Below, in pieces: positions 1 to 7,548 of a stretch of 64,000 nt of DNA. Origin of the DNA: CAUJIW01 sp963205175 (GTDB lineage Bacteria; Pseudomonadota; Alphaproteobacteria; Sphingomonadales; Sphingomonadaceae); NCBI GenBank assembly GCA_041060555.1, contig JBEUDS010000007.1; one strand, written 5' to 3'. Position 1 is the stretch's first letter; the number at the start of each line of letters is the position of its first letter. The position numbers were made by a program, and so were the translations under genes. Below the pieces are notes generated by a model, which was given only the letters and a program-made list of their open reading frames with translations, was not told the origin of the DNA and did no database searches.

Positions 1-93
1 CCGGAGGTCTTCATCCCGGCATTCGCGCGGGCGGCCCTGCAACCCCAACCAGCGATGCCGCCCGCGCTGGCGCCACGACCATCATTGCACTAA
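1..93 (+). CDS. possible 3' end of an upstream gene (partial)
   Basis: The first reading frame is open from the window edge to a TAA at 91-93. It would encode about 30 residues rich in Ala and Pro and ending in PRPSLH. I do not recognise it and it may not be coding. It is listed because it stops just before the truncated hydratase, so the hydratase's missing N-terminus is not in this stretch in any frame. Confidence 0.2.
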   Translation, partial: PEVFIPAFARAALQPQPAMPPALAPRPSLH

Positions 94-130
94 CAATCAA
101 ATTGGACCCGTCCGTGGGGGCCGATCACGC

Positions 131-751
131 GTGGTGGGCAAGAAGATCGGCGTCACCTCGAAAGCGGTGCAGGATATGCTGGGCGTGCACCAGCCGGACT
201 TCGGGTTCCTCACCGATCGCATGTGGATCGACGGCGAGACCATCGACATCGCCGCTCACGGTCTGATCCAGCCGCGCGCGGAGGCCGAGATCGCCTTCGT
301 GCTGGGCGCCGACCTCACCGGACCGGGGGTCACCGCCGCCGACGTGCTGGCGGCGACGGCACACATCGCGCCGTGTTTCGAGATCGTTGATTCGCGCATC
401 GCCGACTGGAAGATCGGCATCGTCGATACGGTGGCCGACAATGCGTCGTGCGGCGTGTTCGTGCTGGGCGCGGCGCGGGCCGACCCGCGCGATCACGATC
501 TGCCGGCGCTGAAGGTGACGGTGCGCAAGAACGGCCAGCCGCTGTCGGAAGGGCTGGGCAGCGCGGTGCAGGGCGACCCGGCCCAGGCGGTGGCGTGGCT
601 GGCCAATACGCTGGGGCGCCACGGCGTCACCCTGGCGGCCGGCGACGTCATCCTGTCCGGCTCGCTGGTGCCGCTGGAGCCGGCGGTGGCCGGCGATGTG
701 TTCGAAATGACGCTGCACGGCGTTGGTGACTGCGTGGCGCGATTTGTCTGA
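131..751 (+). CDS. 2-hydroxypenta-2,4-dienoate (2-keto-4-pentenoate) hydratase, N-terminally short
   Basis: Adds water to 2-hydroxypenta-2,4-dienoate to give 4-hydroxy-2-oxovalerate, in the lower meta-cleavage pathway of aromatic or steroid-ring degradation. The protein is MhpD/DmpE-like: VGKKIGVTSKAVQ, LGVHQPDFG, the metal-binding QPRAEAEIAFVLG stretch, and VDTVADNASCGVFVLG. From GTG 131 it is 206 residues, while the family is about 260. Its first residues match roughly residue 58 of family members, so the whole N-terminal helical part is missing. Upstream DNA in all three frames does not resemble it, and the GTG has only a poor ribosome site (a G run about 10 nt upstream). The metal-ligand glutamates are retained. 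It runs into the aldehyde dehydrogenase and aldolase genes that use its product. Identity is strong; start and functionality are doubtful. Confidence 0.85.
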   Translation: MVGKKIGVTSKAVQDMLGVHQPDFGFLTDRMWIDGETIDIAAHGLIQPRAEAEIAFVLGADLTGPGVTAADVLAATAHIAPCFEIVDSRIADWKIGIVDTVADNASCGVFVLGAARADPRDHDLPALKVTVRKNGQPLSEGLGSAVQGDPAQAVAWLANTLGRHGVTLAAGDVILSGSLVPLEPAVAGDVFEMTLHGVGDCVARFV

Positions 752-761
752 AGGAGTGCGC

Positions 762-1703
762 ATGGCACGGGTGAAGGCGGCAATCATCGGCTCGGGCAAT
801 ATCGGCACCGACCTGATGATCAAGATGGTGAAATACCCGCAGAACATGGAACTGGCGGCGGTGGTCGGCATCGATCCCGACAGCGAGGGTCTGGCGATGG
901 CGCGCGCCCGTGGTGTCGCCACCACCCACGAGGGCATAGAGGGCCTGCGCCGGCTGCCGGACTATGCCGACATCGGCATCGTGTTCGACGCGACGTCGGC
1001 CTATGCCCACAAGGCGCATGACGCCGCACTGCGGGCCGACGGCAAGCAGGTGGTGGATCTGACGCCGGCGGCGATCGGGCCGTTCACCGTGCCGACGGTG
1101 AACATGGAGGCCCACCTCGACCAGCCCAACGTCAACATGGTGACCTGCGGCGGCCAGGCCACCATTCCGATGGTGGCGGCGGTGGCGCAGGTGGCCACGG
1201 TGCGCTACGCCGAAATCGTCGCCTCGGTGTCGTCGCGCTCGGCCGGCCCCGGCACGCGCGCCAACATCGACGAGTTCACCCGCACCACGGCGCGGGCGAT
1301 CGAGGTGGTGGGTGGCGCCGAGACGGGCAAGGCGATCATCATCCTCAATCCCGCCGAGCCGCCGATGATCATGCGCGACACCGTGTTCACCCTGTCGGAA
1401 GGGGCGGACGAAGCGGCGATCCGTGCCTCGGTGGCGGCGATGGTGGAGCGGGTGCAGCAGTATGTGCCCGGCTACCGGCTGAAGCAGGATGTGCAGTTCG
1501 AGCGCTACGGCGACAACAACCGGCTGCACATTCCCGGCCGCGGCGACTTCACCGGCATCAAGACCTCGATCTTCCTTGAGGTGGAAGGGGCCGGCGACTA
1601 TCTGCCGTCCTATTCCGGCAATCTCGACATCATGACCGCGGCGGCCAAGGCGACCGGCGAGTTGCTGGCGGCGCGGATCATGGCACGCAGGAGCGCGGCA
1701 TGA
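762..1703 (+). CDS. acetaldehyde dehydrogenase (acylating)
   Basis: Converts acetaldehyde, NAD+ and CoA to acetyl-CoA, and works in a complex with the aldolase encoded next. The 313-residue length matches DmpF/MhpF (about 312). The N-terminus carries the nucleotide-binding glycine motif GSGNIGTDL (residues 9-17), and the catalytic cysteine lies in NMVTCGGQATIPM (about Cys129). I chose ATG 762 over an in-frame codon 39 nt upstream because AAGGAG sits at 751-756 and MARVKAAIIGSG is the usual family beginning. The gene starts 10 nt after the hydratase stop and its own stop overlaps the aldolase start (ATGA), so translation is coupled. It could be named mhpF, dmpF or bphJ; sequence alone does not decide. 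Confidence 0.95.
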   Translation: MARVKAAIIGSGNIGTDLMIKMVKYPQNMELAAVVGIDPDSEGLAMARARGVATTHEGIEGLRRLPDYADIGIVFDATSAYAHKAHDAALRADGKQVVDLTPAAIGPFTVPTVNMEAHLDQPNVNMVTCGGQATIPMVAAVAQVATVRYAEIVASVSSRSAGPGTRANIDEFTRTTARAIEVVGGAETGKAIIILNPAEPPMIMRDTVFTLSEGADEAAIRASVAAMVERVQQYVPGYRLKQDVQFERYGDNNRLHIPGRGDFTGIKTSIFLEVEGAGDYLPSYSGNLDIMTAAAKATGELLAARIMARRSAA

Positions 1704-2734
1704 CCTTCGACGTAACCCGGGACAAGCTCTACATCCAGGACGTGACGCTGCGCGATGGTATGCATGCCATTCGTCACATGTATGGGCTCGACCATGTGGC
1801 GGCCATCGCCCGCGCGCTCGATGAGGCGGGCGTCGATGCCATCGAGGTCGCCCACGGCGACGGCCTGTCCGGCGCCAGCTTCAATTACGGCTTCGGCGCC
1901 CACACCGACTGGGAGTGGCTGGAGGCGGTGGCCGCCGTGCTCACCCGCTCGGTGCTGACCACGCTGATCCTGCCCGGCGTCGGCACCGTCGAGGAACTGA
2001 AGCGCGCCTGTGATCTCGGCGTGCGGTCGGTGCGGGTGGCGACCCACTGTACCGAGGCGGATGTCTCGAAGCAGCACATCGGCATCGCCCGCGATCTCGG
2101 CATGGACGTGGCGGGCTTCCTGATGATGAGCCACATGATCGAGCCGGACGCGCTGGCGGCGCAGGCGCAACGGATGGAAAGCTACGGCGCGCAGTGCGTC
2201 TATGTCACCGACTCCGGCGGCGCGCTGGACATGGACGGCGTGCGTGCGCGCCTGGAGGCTTATGACCGGGTGCTGAAGCCCGACACCCAGCGCGGCATCC
2301 ATGCCCACCACAACCTGTCGCTGGGGGTGGCCAACTCGCTGGTGGCGGCCCAGGCCGGCGCGGTGCGCATCGACGCCAGCCTGGCCGGCATGGGGGCGGG
2401 CGCCGGCAACGCGCCGCTGGAGGTGTTCATCGCCGCCGCCGACCGCAAGGGCTGGAACCATGGCTGCGACCTCTACAAGCTGATGGACGCGGCGGAGGAA
2501 CTGGTGCGCCCGCTGCAGGACCGGCCGGTGCGCGTCGACCGCGAGACGCTCAGCCTCGGCTATGCCGGCGTCTATTCGAGCTTCCTGCGGCACGCCGAAA
2601 AGGCGGCGGTGGATTACGGCCTCGACACCCGCGCCATCCTGGTCGAGCTGGGCCGGCGCAAGATGGTCGGCGGTCAGGAGGACATGATCGTCGATGTCGC
2701 GCTGGACATGCTGAAGGCGCGTGCCGCCGGCTGA
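1700..2734 (+). CDS. 4-hydroxy-2-oxovalerate aldolase
   Basis: Metal-dependent class II aldolase splitting 4-hydroxy-2-oxovalerate into pyruvate and acetaldehyde. In the characterised family (DmpG, BphI) acetaldehyde is channelled directly to the acylating dehydrogenase. The protein has 344 residues, the usual length. The catalytic segment DVTLRDGMHAIRH holds Arg18, Asp19 and His22, equivalent to the DmpG catalytic residues. A HAHHNLSLG segment supplies the metal-binding histidines, and GAGAGNAPLEVF is a further family motif. The ATGA overlap with the dehydrogenase gene gives the 1:1 coupling expected for the complex. Together with the hydratase these genes finish a meta-cleavage pathway; no ring-cleavage dioxygenase is in the window, so the upstream substrate is unknown. 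Confidence 0.95.
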   Translation: MTFDVTRDKLYIQDVTLRDGMHAIRHMYGLDHVAAIARALDEAGVDAIEVAHGDGLSGASFNYGFGAHTDWEWLEAVAAVLTRSVLTTLILPGVGTVEELKRACDLGVRSVRVATHCTEADVSKQHIGIARDLGMDVAGFLMMSHMIEPDALAAQAQRMESYGAQCVYVTDSGGALDMDGVRARLEAYDRVLKPDTQRGIHAHHNLSLGVANSLVAAQAGAVRIDASLAGMGAGAGNAPLEVFIAAADRKGWNHGCDLYKLMDAAEELVRPLQDRPVRVDRETLSLGYAGVYSSFLRHAEKAAVDYGLDTRAILVELGRRKMVGGQEDMIVDVALDMLKARAAG

Positions 2735-2770
2735 GGTCGTGCCACCGTTGGGAACGGGAAGGAGGACGCC

Positions 2771-4900
2771 ATGCCGGCGGATCGTCTCGATCATCTGTTG
2801 TCGCCGGGCAGGATCGGCGGCCTGACGCTGCCCAACCGGATCATCGTCACCGCCATGGGCGTCAATCTCGCCGAGCCCGACGGCACCTGTGGCACGCGCA
2901 TCCGCGCCTTCCATGAGGAGCAGGCGCGCGGCGGCGCCGGTCTGATCGTCGTCGGCGTCGCGGCGGTGGCCTGGCCGACCGGGGCTGTGAAGCCGTGGCA
3001 GGTGGCGATCTCGGAGGATCGGTTCATCCCCGGTCTTGCCGCCATGGGCGAGGCGGTGCATCGCCACGGCGCGAAATTCGCCATCCAGCTGCAGCACGGC
3101 GGGCTGGTCGCCATGCAGGACATGCTGGAGGGCCGGCCGGTGTGGACCCCCTCGCTGCCGGAGATGCCGGAAGGCGACTTCACCCAGGCTTTCCTGCTGG
3201 AGGAATTGCAGGCCGCGCCGTTCAGCCGCATCACCTCGGTGGACTTCAAGGTGATGACGGTCGAGGACATCCGCCACGTGGTCGGCCAGTTCGCGTCCGC
3301 CGCGCGCCGGGCGCGCGAGGCCGGGGCCGACGGCATCGAGATTCACGCCGGCCACGGCTATCTGATTTCGTCGTTCATCTCGCCGCGTACCAACAAGCGT
3401 ACCGACGCCTATGGCGGCCCGCTGGAAAACCGCCTGCGCTTCCTGCTGGAAATCCTGCGGGCGGTGCGCGAGACGGTGGGGCCGGAGTTTCCGCTGTGGT
3501 GCAAGCTCGACGCCGAGGAGGTCGGCCGCCAGGGCGGCATCACGCTGGCGGACGCGGTGGCGTCGGCGCGGCTGGTGGAGCAGGCCGGCGTCGATGCCAT
3601 TACCGTCACCGCCTATCACAACACCGCCCACGGCAAGCTGCACTCGGCCTCCAACATCCCGCACGAACCGGGCTGCAATCTGCCGGCGGCGGCGACCATC
3701 CGCCGGGCCGTCGGCGTGCCGGTGATCGCCTCGGGGCGCATCGAGCCGGCGGTCGCCGAGGGCGTGCTGGCGCGCGGCGAGGCGGATTTCATCGCCATGG
3801 GCCGCAAGCTGCTGGCCGACCCGCATCTGCCGCGCAAGCTCGCCGAAGGCCGGCCGCAGGACGTGCGGCCGTGCGTCTATTGCTACACCTGCGTCTCCGC
3901 CATCTACACCGGCGAGGCGGTACGCTGCGCCGCCAACCCGCGCACCGGCTACGAGAGCGAGCTGCCCGAGCCGCAGCCGGCCGCCACGCCGCGGCGGCTG
4001 GTGGTGGTGGGCGGCGGCCCCGCCGGCATGGAAACCGCGCTGCGGCTCGACCGCATGGGGCACGCGGTGACGCTGATCGAGCGGGCCGAGCGGCTGGGCG
4101 GCACGCTGCGGGTGGCGGCGCTCGCCTATGACGCCAACGAGCGGCTGCTCGACTGGCTCATCCGTCAGGTCGAGGCCTCCGGCATCACCGTGCGCACCGG
4201 CACCGAGGCGACGCCAGCGCTGCTGGCGAGGCTGGCGCCCGATGCCGTGGTGGTGGCCAGCGGCGCGCGGCGCGACCTGCCGCCGATCCCCGGCCACGAC
4301 CTGCCGCACGTGTTCAGCGGCGACGACATGCGCCGGCTGCTGTTCGGCGAGACCAGCGATTCGCTCAAACGCAAGACCGGCTGGGCGACCCGGCTGGCGA
4401 CACGGGTGGGCGCGGCCAGCGGCATGACCGCCAATCTCGACTTCGTGCGGCAGGCGACCCGGTGCTGGATGCCGCTGGGCAAGCGGGTGGTGATCGTCGG
4501 CGGCGAGCTGGTCGGGCTGGAGCTGGCGGAGTTTCTCCACGAGCGCGGCCGCCAGGTGACGGTGGTCGACGACGTGCCCCGGCTGGGCAAGGGCCTGACG
4601 GTGGTGCGGCGGATGCGGCTGCTCGACGAGCTGCGCGAACACGGCGTGGTGTTGCACGCCGGCGCGCGCGACATCCGCATCGAAGCCGATGCGGTGCGCT
4701 TTGTCGACGCCGGCGGCGAGGCCCGGGCGGTGCCGGCCGATCACGTCATCGTCGCCAAGGGCGCGGCGGGCGACGCCACGCTCGCCGACAGCCTGCGCGC
4801 CGCCGGCCTGACGGTGCACCTGATCGGCGACGCCGGCGGTGTCGGATACATCGAAGGCGCCATGCGCGACGCCGCCCGACTGGCGGCGACGTTCAACTGA
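2771..4900 (+). CDS. FMN/4Fe-4S/FAD NADH:flavin oxidoreductase (FadH/TMADH family)
   Basis: A 709-residue multidomain flavoenzyme. Residues 1-350 form an Old Yellow Enzyme TIM barrel (LPNRIIVTAMG, GIEIHAGHGYLI, TDAYGGPLENRLRF). About residue 366 is the iron-sulfur motif CVYCYTCV followed by a fourth Cys 12 residues later; the CxxCxxC spacing is that of trimethylamine dehydrogenase rather than the CxxCxxxC of 2,4-dienoyl-CoA reductase. From about 410 there is an FAD/NAD(P)-binding half with VVVGGGPAGMETALRL and a second dinucleotide motif (VVIVGGELVGLELAEF). The start ATG 2771 has AAGGAGG upstream. It lies 36 nt after the aldolase and before an FMN reductase, so it likely reduces an enone or dienoyl intermediate of the same pathway. 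The substrate cannot be read from sequence. Confidence 0.88.
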   Translation: MPADRLDHLLSPGRIGGLTLPNRIIVTAMGVNLAEPDGTCGTRIRAFHEEQARGGAGLIVVGVAAVAWPTGAVKPWQVAISEDRFIPGLAAMGEAVHRHGAKFAIQLQHGGLVAMQDMLEGRPVWTPSLPEMPEGDFTQAFLLEELQAAPFSRITSVDFKVMTVEDIRHVVGQFASAARRAREAGADGIEIHAGHGYLISSFISPRTNKRTDAYGGPLENRLRFLLEILRAVRETVGPEFPLWCKLDAEEVGRQGGITLADAVASARLVEQAGVDAITVTAYHNTAHGKLHSASNIPHEPGCNLPAAATIRRAVGVPVIASGRIEPAVAEGVLARGEADFIAMGRKLLADPHLPRKLAEGRPQDVRPCVYCYTCVSAIYTGEAVRCAANPRTGYESELPEPQPAATPRRLVVVGGGPAGMETALRLDRMGHAVTLIERAERLGGTLRVAALAYDANERLLDWLIRQVEASGITVRTGTEATPALLARLAPDAVVVASGARRDLPPIPGHDLPHVFSGDDMRRLLFGETSDSLKRKTGWATRLATRVGAASGMTANLDFVRQATRCWMPLGKRVVIVGGELVGLELAEFLHERGRQVTVVDDVPRLGKGLTVVRRMRLLDELREHGVVLHAGARDIRIEADAVRFVDAGGEARAVPADHVIVAKGAAGDATLADSLRAAGLTVHLIGDAGGVGYIEGAMRDAARLAATFN

Positions 4901-4944
4901 GCGGCCCAACCGGGCGCCAGGGCAAAACGACAAGAGGCAGGGAC

Positions 4945-5586
4945 ATGAGCGATCTGGAACAGGGCGTGGCGGTGCTGGAGCGGAGCGGGGTCGCCCGCGC
5001 GCGGCCGCTGGTTGTGGCGCTGGGCGGCACGCTGTCGGCCGGCAGCTCGACCGAGAAGGCGCTGCGGGTGGCGCTGGCCGGCGCGGCCGCCGCCGGGGCC
5101 GACGTCGAGATCATCAGCGGCGCGGCGCTCGACATGCCGCTCTACGCCTGGGAGCGCAAGGAGCGCACGCCGGCGGCGGCACATCTGGTGGCGACACTGC
5201 GCCGCGCCGATGGCGTCATCCTCGGCTCGCCCGGCTACCATGGCGGCATCTCCGGGCTGGTGAAGAACGCACTCGACTATACCGAGGACATGGCCAGGGA
5301 CGACTGGCCCTATTTCCACGGTCGCCCGGTCGGCGCGGTGGCCACGGGCGCCGGCTGGCAGGGCGCGGTGGCGACACTGATCGCGCTGCGCGGCGTCGTC
5401 CATGCCCTGCGCGGCTGGAACACGCCGCTGGGGGTGGCGATCAACACCTCCGAGCGGGTGTTCGACGCCGAGGGCGCCTGCGTCGATGCCAAGATCGACG
5501 CCATGCTTCAGGCCATGGGCCGCGAAGTGGCCCAGGCGGCGCGGGTGCGCGCCATGATGCTGCAGGCCGACGCGCCGACCCCCTGA
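4945..5586 (+). CDS. NADPH-dependent FMN reductase (SsuE/flavodoxin-like)
   Basis: A 213-residue flavodoxin-fold reductase. The nucleotide-binding loop GGTLSAGSST follows the first strand, and the FMN contact motif GSPGYHGGISGLVKNALDY is the hallmark of the NADPH:FMN reductase family (SsuE, ArsH, azoreductases). The start ATG 4945 has AAGAGGCAGGGAC upstream, 44 nt after the preceding oxidoreductase stop. In an operon with meta-cleavage genes it may feed reduced flavin to a monooxygenase encoded elsewhere, or act as a quinone/azo reductase. That is inference, since no flavin-dependent monooxygenase is in the window. Its stop codon lies inside a 17-bp tandem repeat. Confidence 0.85.
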   Translation: MSDLEQGVAVLERSGVARARPLVVALGGTLSAGSSTEKALRVALAGAAAAGADVEIISGAALDMPLYAWERKERTPAAAHLVATLRRADGVILGSPGYHGGISGLVKNALDYTEDMARDDWPYFHGRPVGAVATGAGWQGAVATLIALRGVVHALRGWNTPLGVAINTSERVFDAEGACVDAKIDAMLQAMGREVAQAARVRAMMLQADAPTP

Positions 5587-5631
5587 GCCTCCTGACCCCC
5601 TGAGTCTCCTGATCCCCTGAGTCTCTGGCGG
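5581..5631 (+). repeat. 17-bp direct tandem repeat, three copies
   Basis: Units begin at 5581, 5598 and 5615 with the core CCCTGAGTCTCCTGAT; the first copy has GCC for GTC and the last is shortened. The FMN reductase stop codon is within copy one, so the array covers the gene end. Its period is not a multiple of three and the rest is non-coding. Confidence 0.75.
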
Positions 5632-5753
5632 CCTGTCTCAGGGCCAGCCTCCTGACCATCGGGTGAGGCGGTGCGGCCCCTGGCGCCCAGAACCCCGGCG
5701 CCCGATACCCCTGTGCCGGATACCCCTGCGCCCGCTCCCCTTGCGCTGTCTCC

Positions 5754-5778
5754 ATATATTCATTATATGCGAATATAT
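5754..5778. promoter_or_regulatory. AT-rich palindromic operator overlapping a promoter
   Basis: ATATATTC (5754-5761) and GAATATAT (5771-5778) form a perfect 8-bp inverted repeat around a 9-bp spacer, in otherwise very GC-rich DNA. A plausible sigma-70 promoter overlaps it: TTGCGC at 5741-5746 and TATATG at 5764-5769, 17 bp apart, which places the -10 in the palindrome. AT-rich palindromes over the -10 are known for ArsR-type sulfide-sensing repressors (BigR, SqrR) that control persulfide dioxygenase and exporter operons, exactly the genes that follow. No such repressor gene is in the window, so the link to that family is inference. Confidence 0.65.
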
Positions 5779-5825
5779 TGAAATATACAGAGACCGTGCC
5801 GTCCGGCGTTGCAGGAGACCACCCG

Positions 5826-6743
5826 ATGACCGACCAGACCCTCGCCACCGCCACCCGCCTTGTCGAGGCCGCCGCAGCGGCGCCGGCGGTGGTGCGCAGC
5901 TTCTTCGACGAGGCGACGTTCACGGTCACCCATGTGGTCTCCGACCCGGCGACCGGTCAGGCGGCGATCATCGACAGCGTGCTCGATTTCGACCCCGCCT
6001 CCGGGCGCACCAGCACCACCTCGGCCGACCGGGTGATCGATTATGTGCGTGCCGAGCGGCTCAGCGTCGCCTGGCTGCTGGAGACGCACGCGCACGCCGA
6101 CCATCTGTCGGCGGCCCCCTATCTCAAGGAGGCGCTGGGTGGCACGCTGGCCATTGGCCGGCACATCCAGACGGTGCAGCAGGTGTTCGGCGACATCTTC
6201 AACGAGGATGCCGGCTTCGCCCGCGACGGCTCGCAGTTCGACCGGCTGTTCGAGGATGGCGACACCTTCCGCATCGGCACGCTGGAGGCGGTGGTGATGC
6301 ACGTGCCCGGCCATACGCCGGCCGATCTGGCCTATGTCATCGGCGAGGCGGCGTTCGTCGGCGACACCCTGTTCATGCCCGACTATGGCACGGCGCGGGC
6401 GGATTTTCCCGGCGGCGACGCGCGCACACTGTTCCGCTCGATTCGCCGCCTGCTGGCGCTGCCGGTGCAGACGCGGCTGTTCCTGTGCCACGACTACAAG
6501 GCGCCGGGGCGCGACAGCTACGCCTGGGAGACGACGGTGGCCGCCGAACGGGCCGGCAACATCCATGTCCATGACGGCATGGCCGAGGACGCCTTCGTCG
6601 CCATGCGCGAGGCGCGCGACGCCACGCTTGGGATGCCGCGGCTGATCCTGCCGTCGATCCAGGTCAACATGCGCGGCGGGCGGCTGCCGGAGCCCGAGGA
6701 CAACGGCACCCGCTATCTCAAACTGCCACTGAATCTGTTCTGA
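5826..6743 (+). CDS. MBL-fold persulfide dioxygenase-like hydrolase (ETHE1/Blh type)
   Basis: A 305-residue metallo-beta-lactamase-fold protein with metal motif THAHADHL, then PGHTPADLAY, GDTLFMPDYGTARADF and the late CHDYKAPG histidine. The GTARADF stretch fits the glutathione-persulfide dioxygenases (ETHE1, Blh), which oxidise persulfide sulfur to sulfite. I chose ATG 5826 because AGGAG lies at 5813-5817; an in-frame ATG at 5778 would place the operator in the coding region. The sulfite exporter gene follows after one base. This two-gene arrangement behind an AT palindrome matches BigR-controlled hydrogen sulfide detoxification operons. No rhodanese domain is fused. Confidence 0.87.
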   Translation: MTDQTLATATRLVEAAAAAPAVVRSFFDEATFTVTHVVSDPATGQAAIIDSVLDFDPASGRTSTTSADRVIDYVRAERLSVAWLLETHAHADHLSAAPYLKEALGGTLAIGRHIQTVQQVFGDIFNEDAGFARDGSQFDRLFEDGDTFRIGTLEAVVMHVPGHTPADLAYVIGEAAFVGDTLFMPDYGTARADFPGGDARTLFRSIRRLLALPVQTRLFLCHDYKAPGRDSYAWETTVAAERAGNIHVHDGMAEDAFVAMREARDATLGMPRLILPSIQVNMRGGRLPEPEDNGTRYLKLPLNLF

Positions 6744-6744
6744 C

Positions 6745-7536
6745 ATGCTGGTGCTTGAACCCCTGCAGTATCTCATCGGCGCCGCCTCCGGCTCGCTGGT
6801 CGGCTTCACGCTGGGGCTGGTGGGTGGCGGCGGTTCCATCCTCGCGGTGCCGCTGATGGTTTATCTCGTCGGCGTGCCGGCCCCGCATGTCGCCATCGGC
6901 ACCAGCGCGCTCGCCGTTGCCGCCAATGCCGGCGCCAATCTGCTGACCCACGCCCGCCAGGGTACGGTCAAGTGGCGTTGCGCCGGCATGTATGCCGCCG
7001 CCGGCGTGCTTGGCGCGCTTGCCGGCTCCAGCCTCGGCAAGGCGTTCGATGGCCAGAAGCTGCTGTTCCTGTTCGCGTTGCTGATGCTGGTGGTCGGTGT
7101 GCTGATGCTGCGCGGCCGCGCCGACACCGGCAATCCCGATGTCCAGTGCAAGCGGGAGAACGCGCCGCGCGTCATCGCCTTCGGCAGCGCCACCGGTCTG
7201 TTTTCCGGCTTTTTCGGCATCGGCGGCGGCTTTCTCATCGTGCCGGGGTTGATCGCCTCCACCGGGATGCCGATGCTGAGCGCGGTGGGCTCGTCGCTGG
7301 TGGCGGTCACCGCCTTCGGCCTGACCACGGCGGCCAATTACGCCTTCTCGGGCCTGGTCGACTGGGCGCTGGCGGCGGTGTTCATCGGTGGCGGCGTGCT
7401 GGGCGGCATCGCGGGGGCCGCCGCCGCGCGGCGCCTGGCGGCGCGCAAGGGCGCGCTCAACACCGTGTTCGCCGTGCTGATCTTCGTCGTTGCCGGCTAC
7501 ATGCTCTGGAAGAGCGGCCAGGCCCTGGGCATGTAG
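6745..7536 (+). CDS. sulfite exporter TauE/SafE family membrane protein
   Basis: A 263-residue polytopic protein with about eight hydrophobic segments and the family's internal duplication: GLVGGGGSILAVPLMVYL near the N-terminus and GFFGIGGGFLIVPGL around residue 155. Members move sulfite or other sulfur-containing anions across the inner membrane. It starts one base after the persulfide dioxygenase stop, so the two are co-translated. The expected role is to remove the sulfite made by that enzyme. Substrate is inferred from context. Confidence 0.88.
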   Translation: MLVLEPLQYLIGAASGSLVGFTLGLVGGGGSILAVPLMVYLVGVPAPHVAIGTSALAVAANAGANLLTHARQGTVKWRCAGMYAAAGVLGALAGSSLGKAFDGQKLLFLFALLMLVVGVLMLRGRADTGNPDVQCKRENAPRVIAFGSATGLFSGFFGIGGGFLIVPGLIASTGMPMLSAVGSSLVAVTAFGLTTAANYAFSGLVDWALAAVFIGGGVLGGIAGAAAARRLAARKGALNTVFAVLIFVVAGYMLWKSGQALGM

Positions 7537-7548
7537 GCTTGTGTAGCC

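Noticed and set aside
1610..4933. Very long minus-strand open frame (over 1,100 codons) opposite the aldolase and flavoenzyme genes
   Set aside because: It is rich in His, Arg, Gln and Ala with no domain, and lies wholly opposite clearly real genes; typical shadow frame of GC-rich DNA.
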